Source: Owenia fusiformis
Lineage: Eukaryota > Annelida > Polychaeta > Sabellida > Oweniidae
NCBI GenBank assembly: GCA_903813345.2
Contig: CAIIXF020000012.1
Coordinates: forward strand, 35,322,528 to 35,386,527
Length of the DNA: 64,000 bases
Reading direction: 5' to 3'
The notes under the pieces are model-generated. The model was given only the letters and a program-made list of their open reading frames with translations, ran no database searches and was not told the DNA's origin. A program made the position numbers and the translations under genes. This document shows positions 12,285-22,324 of this stretch, one piece after another. Position 1 is the first letter of the stretch; the number at the start of each line of letters is the position of its first letter.

Positions 12285-12505
12285 ACACATTTAAAAAGAA
12301 TACAGGGTACAGTTAAGTTGCAAATAGAGCGGGTATTCTTTGTCCTTTTCCATAGGACTTTTCTGGTGATAGTGCGTTGCAAACTGCTCGATGAATCTAT
12401 ACAATGTAAAATCTAGTATTCCTCCAGAACTATGGAAATAAACAAAGGTCCTCCATTTGCAACTTCACTGTAGCCTGTATTCCTTTTAAAGAAATACGGG
12501 CTACA
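12285..12505. repeat. Small hairpin (MITE-like) element
   Basis: GAATACAGGGTACAGTTAAG plus TTGCAAAT on the left is answered by ATTTGCAACTTCACTGTAGC and CTGTATTC on the right, giving imperfect inverted repeats of about 45 bp around a 130-bp loop. No coding sequence was seen. Confidence 0.55.
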
Positions 12506-15500
12506 GTATTGGGGTATAGTAGTTTGATTTTTCAATATATCACTAATCTAGCTTCTTTCCTTGAAAAAACATGAGTTTTGATGTACGTATATCAAACATG
12601 GGCCACTGCACTATATTGAACCAGGGTGCCGGTGTTACATAATGTGATTTTATGGGCCATCATACAACCACCTCTTGCCCACTTTATTCATGTTTTGAAT
12701 TACAGTTTATACACAATGCATAAACAGCATGAAACAATCATTTCTACTTGTGGATTAGATTTGTATACATCTCTTTGTGAACTGAGTGTTATGTTCAATA
12801 TGTGAAAATATCATGGACTTAGATTGTACTTATATTTATAACCTGACCACATTTGCATATGTTCAACAACTGACTGAGTGATCGAGTTCATCAAACAATG
12901 TTCGTAATAGAGGTCATGAACTTTGCTTTATTCATAATCCTATTTCTGCAACTGACTCATATTATGCATCTTATTATATTATATTATATGATTTATTTTG
13001 ATTAGCAGTGTCTCATTAGCCATTGGTGGCTCGAGGCTTTTTGGATGATTGTACAGATGTATATGTATGAAATTAAGCATGCGACACTTAAATAAAAAAC
13101 AATACAATATTAAGCTTATAAACTTGCTGATCATATGATTTTAATATTTTAATACTACATGATACTCATATCAAAATACCAATGTATTTGTGAACAACTC
13201 TTACGTTTGATATTGTACGAATTTTCTGATTTGCTGTAGTAGTCGTAAATGCAACATATAACAATGTTATGTTACTTTGTGTCATATGAAAAATAAATTC
13301 GTACAAAGATGAGTTTTATTTCGTTTGTTATTCAATGTAGAATACACGTTGTACATTATTTCATGTATAGGATATTGACAATAATCAGACTATCGTATTA
13401 CAATACAGAAGAATAAAAGAGATAATGATATATGCATTCTAATTTGAGATTGACATGCGTAAAGGTATCAATATTTTATCTAGTATTTCATTTTATCCCT
13501 CCCATCCCATCCCACCCGCTCATCAGCAATCCCCAGAAAATTCGTTCGGTGCTTTTAAATGTTAATAGTTCCGTTGAGTTTTAAAAATAAATCTTAAGCA
13601 CTTTAAATCTAGATAAAATATTCATGATTTGATTGTGATTATCATTTCTAATTATTACATGACGGTTCCATTACATTCAATGCGTATCTAATCCTCATAG
13701 TTTATACTCGATTTTCGACAGGTAAAGGTAATATATCAACCCTCGGTCCCTACTATTTCTCGTGTAGATATATTGCATAACTTTCTCAGATATATCCTGT
13801 ATATTAAATACATTAAATAACATTATATATGTTAGTCTCAGCCTAGACAGTATATATATCAATTTTATTGGATAATGCCATGGGCTTTCCCACGATAATG
13901 CGTAAATTCGAATGAACTTGAAATGAAATTCAACATCCAAAATGTGTTAATTTGATCATCCACCGTGTAACTAAAAGCATATTCATGGCCTATTTGCCTT
14001 AAAATACGATTGTGATTATGATTTCGAATTCTGTTCTCCATATGTAAAATCTAGAAACATAACAGAGTTAAGTTACACGAAATTCAGCCAACTTGAACAT
14101 GAAGTCTTGTCAATTTACTTAATCGTTGATTGATTTCTAGGTTTATTAGAATTAAAAGAACGAACGTTTCATCAAACGAGTCCTATATTCAATATCTATT
14201 CGTTGGGCCCATTCTTTAAATGTAACTATATTCTTTTAACTTTAAAAGTATCTGTTTAGTGCTACTTTAACATATATTCATTATTTTTATCCGCACAACA
14301 GTATCAAACGTTAATGCACAACTAGCCATGCCAAGACATGGCCACTACCCTCGTCCAAAGTAAAATACAAGGTCCTCATTCTTTAATGATTATGTTTCAA
14401 TTGATTTAGTTTAGTGATTTAAATGTAGGAAAATGAGTCGCTGTGATGTCATATCTGGCGCAGCAATTTCAGAGTCACTGCAAAAAATTGAAACATCAGT
14501 CGGATCATAAGACTAAATAAAAAAGCTATTTAGGGATGAATAACATTCGGTGAAATCCGTGATATCGTTATATCATTCGTTAATTGTCAAAGCTGCGCCC
14601 ATTTCTCGGTGCAGGCAGATATAAGGCGGCCAGACTGGGCATACACAAAATGTATTGTATGTGCTCCTTAGGTTGCACTCGGGTGCTATCAACATCGAAC
14701 ACACACACGTTTAAGATACACAGAGATAATTAAGGGATGAGTGACAAAGGGATGTTAAAAACAGGTGGCTATTGCAATTGATATTTTAATGTAACTTTAG
14801 TATGTAAGAATCTTTTCATCAATAGAAATAACATCTTAGATATTACAGCTACATGTACAATGTGAGTGTATTTAAATATGTAGTACATAGCTAGTTCCAT
14901 CTATAAAGATGTCTGATGACAAAAAGCTCAATTTTCCTTGATGTCGTGGTCAATGGGACTTTAACACGTGAACTAATGTTTTTTATTTTTTTGTTTTAAA
15001 GTCACTTATAGCAAACCTAATCTAACAATTATCTCACTATATGCTTATGACATATTCATGTATACGTTGTTTGTCTTTTTTACAAATCAACCCACGGAAA
15101 TATGCAATACACCAAGTTAAAAAAGTGGTACGAATCATAAAAGCGACGTTGGGTGTTTCACTAGTAATTTTTATATGAAAAATCTAGAAATATTACCCAA
15201 ATTAAACTATGACTATTCAAAAGAAGACATTCAAATCTATATTATGTAAAAAAATCAAATTTGTCCGAAGCAGGGATAACGCTCAATTAGAGTGACGAAC
15301 TTTGTTCTCCAAACCGAGAATGGTCTTTTATGAAAAAAGTTATGAAAACACATCACCAGATCATGTAAAGCTGTTTTACCTAAAAGATCGTTTTATCTTC
15401 ACCCTTCGATTGGATTTCATGAAAAAATATTTTTATGAAAAAATAGGATTTGTAGGATATCGACGCTCTAACATGTAGTTTTAATCACACGCAGGTATCT

Positions 15501-15554
15501 GGTTTTATTGCGTGTAGAATGTATCGATATCAGGACCGCTACATGCCAGTGACC

Positions 15555-17591
15555 TTGCTCCTTTCTGTCGTATTAAAAAAGCAAAAATAACATATCACGG
15601 TGGGGTGCGAACCACTCGCCTGGGACTTGGTTATTCACTAGTACCATAGGCGTTCATCTATTCTGGATACAACTGACGAGTTGTATTTACGTGCAGTCAA
15701 AAGTGAAGATCATTTTGAATTGACGCTCGGTATAAATATATAATACTTTTATCCTTTCGTATCGGTTGCACGTTAGCCTCATGGCTAACGTGCCTAGCTT
15801 CCATGCTCTAGGTTAGTCGATCGAGACCCGTTCATGGCGAATTTTTTGATTTGCTTGTTGTAAAGATATAATAAGTAGGGCAAAATCCAGAAAAAGTAGA
15901 TCAAAAATACTCCAATGGAGTATAAAATTGTCACCAGGATTCCGAAATGAGCCGAATGTAAACTCGTTAAATCTCGGTAGATGAAGTAGGTCAGAAAATC
16001 CGGATTAATCCGAACAAGGTTCGGGAATCTTCGTAATAAGAAGTAGATTAAAAATACTCCCAATGGAGTATAAAATTGTCCCCAATATTCCGAAATACGA
16101 CGAATCGAATCGGCAAACTTCGGTAAAATAATGAAGTGCATAAAAACCGAAATGATCCGATGAACGTTCGGATAAAATCGTGAACAGGTGTCAGGGGTTT
16201 CCCCTCATCTTTCCCCACATTGTTCTAAAAGCCTTATATGGATTTATCACGTAACATTCAAAATGACGTTCCTATATGGTTCTATGGGTTCGAACACGTG
16301 ACCAAATATACCAAATAAAAATTTTACCTTGACCACTGGATGGGATTTCATAGAAAATATCCAAGAAAACCTATCCTCGTGATCCTTAAATCACTTAAAT
16401 TCGATCATTTTATTTTCACCCCTTGATGGAATTTTATGAAAGAAGTCATGAAAACACATCATCATGTAAGGGTTTTCACCTAAATTAGCTCGTTTTATCT
16501 TGAGCCTTCAATTGAATTTCTTGAAGAAATATTTTATGAAAAAATATCATCATGTTATGATTTGTATTTAAATAAGACCGTTTCATCTAAATACTTGGAT
16601 AATATTTCATAAAACATGCACTTTAAAATTTTTCAGAATTTGCCTTAATTTATCAATGTAATGAAAGTATAAGATTAAAGTGTCTGTTCGATGCTCATGG
16701 GGTCAAAATACAGTTTATACACGTTCTAAATGAAGTAAATACCACTAACATGTCAAACCAGGTACCGTTCTTGTAAATATCTTTATAAATGTGAAATTTG
16801 ATGTTCAAAATCGGGAACACAATGTCAAATGCCAATCATGACATCACGAACAGAACGGGTTTTGAATATGTTGTTGGAGTTCATAATCTCCGAACGTGCT
16901 TCTAGAGTGTTAGTATAATTGATTGCAACTGCATTCAATGAAGTGGGGAATTGGTTCAGAGATGACTACTTTGGAGCCACGTTTTTTCCTCTGATAAACA
17001 AAAATTATAATACCAAATTAGAGCTTCCGACCCAGAGGTGCGTTTTCACATAGCTAGTCATGCAGAATTACTTTCTGGCCAGTCAGAACACAATATAGAA
17101 AATAAACACGCTCAGTTGATAGTATTACATAACTCAAGCTGTCTAAAATCTTGTAACCAAAAGGCATTGAACCATGGGGTGATTTCGGTAAGCGTACTCC
17201 TTTCTGGCCAATCAGAACACAATATAACATAAACAATTTGAACTTGGCACTTTAGTTGCATAACGCATTGCCGTGACGTCATGTTTTTTCCCGGGAAATC
17301 TTATTTTGCCACTAATGAACAAACGGAATGAGTTGAGAGTCTGTTGGAATACTATTTTTACATACCAATATCTGTTTAATCTATTGTAGTGAGAAAAAAT
17401 AAACAGAAATTACCGAATTAGCACTTTAACTCTCAAATAGCGTTCTATTTTAACCTTTTTATTGAAATCAATACAGGACTCGCTCTCTAAATATCCAATA
17501 AAAATTCAACCCTTGGATGTGATTTCGTTGGAAAAAAAATATGTCAAGTCCAGAATCAAATGATTTGTCCAGAACCTCTTAAGATCCTGTT
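15555..17591 (-). repeat. Right inverted arm of element C
   Basis: This is the inverted partner of 7645-9096. It is interrupted at 16679-17425 by a TTAA-flanked insertion absent from the left arm, and it lacks one ~165-bp tandem unit that the left arm has. The outer end reads CCTCTTAAGATCCTGTT. The B-box-like sequence is also present (15604-15613, reverse strand) as GGTTCGCACC. Confidence 0.87.
16679..17425. mobile_element. 747-bp TTAA-flanked element inside one arm of element C
   Basis: TTAA occurs on both sides (16675-16678 and 17426-17429), and the left arm of C shows the uninterrupted site (GAGAGTTAATCTTAT near 7803). The ends are AGTGTCTGTTCG on one side and, inverted, AGTGCTAATTCGG on the other, so the terminal inverted repeats are short. 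A TTAA target is used by piggyBac and Kolobok transposons; the AGTG ends do not look like the CCCT-type ends of piggyBac. The interior repeats a phrase CTGGCCA(G/A)TCAGAACACAAT at about 17075 and 17207. No transposase was seen, so it is non-autonomous. Confidence 0.82.
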
Positions 17592-19054
17592 ATACTAAAA
17601 ACGTTCCCATCACTGTAAGGTCTGGTACGCATGTGGGGTCATTTCATCCTCTGACTAGAATAAAGCAGGTTGATAATTCAGCGTTTCCGCCCGATGACTC
17701 TTGCGTGTTAAAAAGAAGTTATGATTCACAGAGTAGTAATGTAAACGCTATTAAGCCAATCAATGTTTTCTTAGACGTATCGCAATCAGACGTATCAGAA
17801 GATAACAAAAGTCAACTTCAGAAACTTGTCGATAATTATAAAGACATATTCATTGAAACGAATCCTACCTTAGGCAGGTGTCCATTGTTTGAACACGAAA
17901 TTCAATTGAAAGATAAGAATGCACCTCCTGTGCAGTGTAGGCCATATAAATTGAGTCCTCCTCAAAGAAAGATACAAAGCGAACTAGTGCAAGAGTTAGC
18001 AGAACAAAATGTGATTTCACCATCCAGAAGTAATTACAGTAGCCCGATTCTTTTGGTTTTGAAGCCTAAAACTAAAGAGTGGAGGCTTGTTCAAGATTTT
18101 AGACAAATAAACAAGCAAATCAGATCAGATCAATATCCATTACCTGAATATCAATCAGTAATTGCTTCTATAGGTGAAAAATGCCCTATGTATTTCAGTT
18201 CAATTGATTTAGCTCATGCGTTTTGGCAAATACCAATTTCTGAAGAGAGTAAACGATATACTGCGTTCAAAACATTTGACGGGTTGTATGAGTGGAATGT
18301 GACACCAATGGGCTTAATCAGTTCTAGCTCTGCTATGCAAAGGTGCATTGATTTAGCATTATCAGGATTAATTAATCAGTCTGCATTAGCGTATTTGGAC
18401 GATGTATTAATTTTTTTCACTGATTTCGAATCACATATGCATGATTTACAGAATGTTTTTCAAAGATTGAGAGATGCTAATCTGAGAATAAAAGCAAGAA
18501 AATCTAGCTTTTTCAAAAAATCGATCAAATTTCTAGGCCATGAACTGTCATCGAAAGGTATATCTTGTGACAAAGATAAGGTTGAAATCATACGAAATTA
18601 TCCTAAGCCTAAAAATTCCAAACAACTAAGATCTTTTCTTGGAACGGTCGGGTTTTATAGAAAATTCATACATGACTTCAGCAAAATCAGTTCGGTGCTC
18701 TTTTCACTTTTAAAGAAAGAGCAAAGTTTTGAATGGACTAGTGATTGTGAAAAAGCATTCAATACACTCAAAGAGAAACTAATGTCCGCTCCGATACTTG
18801 CTTATCCCGATTATAACAAGCCCTTTAAAATGTTCACTGATGCGTGTGGTAGCGCGATCGCATTCGTATTAATGCAAGAACAGATGGGAAAAGATAGGGT
18901 TATATGTTATGGGGGTAGGCAGTTGACCGAGTGTGAAACGAGATGGATGACAACTGAATGGGAAGGGTTGGGAGTAGTGTATGCCTTGAGACAGTGTAAG
19001 TCAATAATAGGTCAAAATGAAGTAACGGTTTACACAGATAATAATACCAGATAA
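17592..19054 (+). CDS. pol: Reverse transcriptase and RNase H part of element A Pol
   Basis: This is the continuation of the polyprotein behind element C. It is open in frame from the insertion edge and needs no start codon of its own; the first GTG at 17633 is not a real start. It shows the gypsy RT blocks: YSSPILLVLKPK, EWRLVQDFRQIN, FSSIDLAHAFWQI (first catalytic Asp), and the active-site box YLDDVLIF near 18391. The connection region FLGTVGFYRKFI and the RNase H start FKMFTDACGSAIAF follow. The usual F-G-L before the P-x-x-F-Q-like helix is replaced by MGLISSSSAMQRC. The frame stops at 19052-19054 just after the RNase H motif YTDNNT; the next motif appears in another frame, so a short deletion or frameshift lies at about 19049-19053. 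Confidence 0.9.
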
Positions 19055-19993
19055 CAACAGGTTAATGAGATGGTCCATGTTTTTGAGGGATTTCAATATC
19101 AAATTTGAGTATCGTCCAGGGAAATCGATAGCGCATGTTGATGGTTTAAGTCGTATACCATATGATCAAATTCCCGAAAATAAACAACGTGTTCATGATG
19201 AAGATGAATTTTTACCACCTTTCAATGATTTAAAAGATGTTGAGTTGAGATCGTTGGTGGTAAATCGTGATCGAATTCCAAAAGATTCAAAGTTGAAAAG
19301 ACTAAATGCGATAAAGCGTGAAAATCGTAAATTGATTATGAACGAAGGCAATAAGGATAAAATTATAAACTACATAAGTAGAAAAATTCAAGGTAGATGC
19401 CTAGAAGACGCAAAGACACAAATAAACGAACATTCTAGGGAGGAATTAATTAAAGCCCAGTCAAATGACGAGTTCTGTAGGTGCTTAATAGAATACATAG
19501 AGCAAGATAAACTACCAACTGTTCAATCTATGCAGAATTTCGTCAAAAATCAATTTCAAAACTTTGTAATTGTTTCTGGGGTTCTCTTCAGAATGTTTGT
19601 TTACGCGGGTACGGGAGACATGGAAAGTAGATTGTTGCTCCAATTAGTCGTACCCAAGTCATTAGAAATGAAAATATTAGAAAGCTTTCATGAACATATA
19701 ATGGGTGGTCATCAAGGCGTATCACGTAGTTACGCTGCATTGCAACTGAAATATTATTTCAAAGGAGCTTACAACAAATTAGAAAAGTACATATTGAGCT
19801 GTAGGAAATGTCAACAACGTAAAAACTTTAGAGATACATTACACGCTCCCTTGCATGTCATCAATAGTACACATATCAATCAATACCTAATAGTAGATTA
19901 TATTGGTCCATTACCCAAATGCAAAGAAACAGGGTCAGAGTATGTGCTAATATGCATGGACCATTATTCCAAATATCCAGAGTGTTATCCAAC
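19053..19993 (+). CDS. pol: RNase H end and integrase N-terminus of element A (frame-shifted, then cut by element B)
   Basis: The frame resumes with NNRLMRWSMFLRDFNIKFEY, the conserved C-terminal end of gypsy RNase H (usually RLxRWxxxLxxF), then DGLSRIP. About ten residues normally found between TDNN and this block appear to be missing. The integrase zinc domain follows: HEHIMGGHQG...CRKCQQRK, an H-x3/4-H...C-x2-C pattern. The catalytic core begins LIVDYIGPLPK (first Asp) and is cut at 19993 inside the phrase before the second Asp. The frame then runs into the LTR of element B and stops at 20042, so the last 16 codons are not integrase. Confidence 0.88.
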
Positions 19994-21178
19994 TGTGACA
20001 TTCGGATTTTGTATTTTTTATAACCCTGTTATGGAGGGCTAAATATTTCATTTCACAGTTTTCTATAGGCTAATCAAACCCTGTTGGGAGCTTAACTTTC
20101 ATTCACACTTCACATGTTTTCTTCAGTATTAGCCTCAACTTTCAAACGGCCAAGACCTGGTAAGAATATTTCATCATTTTATCCACTTTTTGTCCCTTTT
20201 TGAATATTTCAACATTATATTTGTCATTTCTACTTTATTCCACATAACTTTAGCTTCAACCTAGTGTAAATACTATTTTTGTATTTTGAATACTTTTTGA
20301 GATATTTACTTGAGTATTTCTATTTTGCACCGTCATGACAGTTTTGGCATTTGTGCATAGATATTTCATAAAGTTACATTCTTTGTCAATAAACAGATAG
20401 TATCCCTACATTGTTATTTGTGACAACTATTTGGTAATATGACTTATCTTGCCATACTTATTTTATAGCCACGGGTCTACCAGTGGGCTTTCTAGTGCTA
20501 ATACTCACCACCCTGTTGAGATATATTTAGGTACTTTTATATTTTTATTATTGTAAACCTTCACGGTGATGTTCTATTAAATCCATTTAATTTCATTATA
20601 TTTGATATGGTAACTATAATCTATAAAGTGTATCAAGCACTGTGTTAGGGTTTATTTTGGAAACATAACAAGGGCCCTTTTTAATTCCACAGCCCTCTCA
20701 CTAACTGGTTTTATCGTAAAACTGTAGATTATTACATTGTATTGAATACCTTATGTATATGGTGTACGTGTACCTTAATATATTTCTTTACATTTTAGGG
20801 TCAAGTGTGGGTGCCCTAGCGGGTGGCCTGGTCATTTAGGCAGATAGATTTTGGTCATTTAGGCAGATAGATTCTGGTCATTTAGGCAGATAGATTTTGG
20901 TCATTTAGACAGATAGATTTTAAGCTAGATAGTATTCAATTTAAGCTCGATATTCATTTTGAGCTAGATAGTATTCACTTTAAGTTAGCTATTCACTTTA
21001 AGTTAGCTATTCACTTTAAGCTAACTATTCACTTTAAGCTAGCTATTCACTTTAAGCTAGATTGTCACTTTAAATCAGATATTTTATTCCATTTGCATAT
21101 ATTTTGAAATAAATCAGTGTTTTATAGTTTTACATCATTTTCATGTTCCCATGTGTTGTCCCTCGCCCCATGGTTACA
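19994..21178 (+). repeat. 5' LTR of element B
   Basis: This 1185-bp LTR is matched at 27676-28860 with no length difference. It contains two internal tandem blocks: four copies of a 23-bp unit (TGGTCATTTAGGCAGATAGA) at about 20830-20923, and about six copies of an 18-bp unit (TTCACTTTAAGCTAGCTA) at about 20967-21075. AATAAA at 20389 and AAATAAATCAG near 21108 are possible processing signals. Confidence 0.95.
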
Positions 21179-22324
21179 CTGGTACTGCGGGTGTTACAAT
21201 ACACTGATGTTACATTGATATTTCACTGGTTTTTGAATACTGACACGTAATATAGAAATTCATTTCCCAATTGCTAGGCTATTGTTAGGCTACTGTTTTA
21301 TGGATAGGTAGATATTTTTTTATGACCAGGCCACATAAGCTAATACTGATGGAAGTCGGGTAAACCAAGTAAGTGGTACGGATAAGGACATATGGAAAAG
21401 CGTCAAAGATCAACACAACTTGAGATTGAACTATTTATGATTGGCATAAAACTGCAACTTTTCACATAGACATTGGCAATATTCCATGCTGCATTATTTT
21501 GCAAGGGAGTCACATAAACATTGAATTGCAGTGCTATATAATAATCTCACATCACCTGAATGAACATTGTTTGAATGGCAACAGTTGAATTTTGCCTAGC
21601 TAATTAACATTGATGAATGAACATTGCTTGAATAGCTACATTTGAATCAGCTGATTATACTTCATGGACTTTGATAAAAGTGTGGACTGTGAAGCCATGC
21701 ATAAAACTGAGCAACAAAATTTCTAGCAAGGTCAATGAGGACACTAGTAGTATTTTGGTGTGAGTCAATAAAAGTCCAGCTTGCCAAATAGTATCCAGGA
21801 CATTGGTTTCTGAATATACACGTTGACTTTTATTAATTACTTTTTATGTATTCCATTTAACACACAACTTACCAGTCATTATCTATTGTCTACATTTCAA
21901 GTGTGTATATCTTGATATTTGGTGCATAAAAGTGTCCAATTTAAGTTTGACAACTTTACATCAGTATGTGGTACCTCCACTTAACCTTGTGTTCTATATA
22001 GTAGCCCAGACACAAGTTATGTTCAAACGTAACAATTTTAATTAAAATATCATAGTGCCCTTGACATTTATATTGTCTGAATTTTTATTGGTGTATTAAT
22101 AGTAGACTGGACATAGTGTAGTGCATGTCCTAGTACTACAAGTTTATAAGGTCATATTAGACTAGTACCCCGGATAATTATACATATTCTCAACAGGGTG
22201 TATTTTATTGGTGATATATTTTAAACATTTTCGTGTAATTTTCCGCAAGTTTTGTACATACAACGCGAAATCAGAGTATTTTATCATATCGCTGCGTGCG
22301 CGTTTTCATTTTATATCAAAAACA
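21179..22324 (+). other. Leader of element B with putative primer-binding site
   Basis: One base after the LTR comes TGGTACTGCGGGTGTTACA (21180-21198), a TGG-starting block expected to pair with a tRNA 3' end; I could not name the tRNA. The rest, about 1.1 kb up to the Gag ATG, is AT-rich with no frame I would call coding. That is a long untranslated leader for a gypsy element and may hold the packaging signal. Confidence 0.6.

Larger units (their letters stand above)
9097..15554. other. Interior of element C, non-coding
   Basis: I see about 6.4 kb of AT-rich DNA with no plausible gene on either strand. Contents that can be named: a CTGACATTTCC-type imperfect repeat at 9330-9510; a fragment of the CGTTC-rich satellite near 10325-10385; palindromic units at 11049-11480; a hairpin element at about 12285-12495; an ATATT microsatellite near 12972-12990; and at 15310-15450 a degenerate copy of the ATGAAAAAATATTTTT-type phrases found in the arms. 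Confidence 0.6.
7645..17591. mobile_element. Element C: ~9.9-kb foldback DNA element with long terminal inverted repeats
   Basis: The ends are exact inverted copies starting AACAGGATCTTAAGAGG, flanked by the direct duplication ATAC at 7641-7644 and 17592-17595. The inverted arms run 7645-9096 and 15555-17591; the right arm is longer only because of the TTAA-flanked insert at 16679-17425. The interior (9097-15554) has no frame above 81 codons and no transposase motif, so the element looks non-autonomous. The 4-bp duplication does not fit Tc1/mariner (TA), hAT (8 bp) or typical MULE (8-10 bp) elements; I cannot name the superfamily. It is inserted in element A, so it is younger than A. Confidence 0.87.

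Noticed and set aside
15794-16141. 115-codon frame, with related frames at 8263-8620 in the other arm of element C
   Set aside because: Same sequence in inverted arms and built from ~165-bp tandem units (repeated VFLIYF/NPDFLTYFIYRDL phrases). Its openness follows from the repeat, and no start context, domain or codon bias supports a gene.
17633-17635. GTG at 17633 as the start of a separate RT protein
   Set aside because: The frame is open upstream to the edge of element C and continues the protease frame on the other side; Pol of this type is made as a polyprotein.
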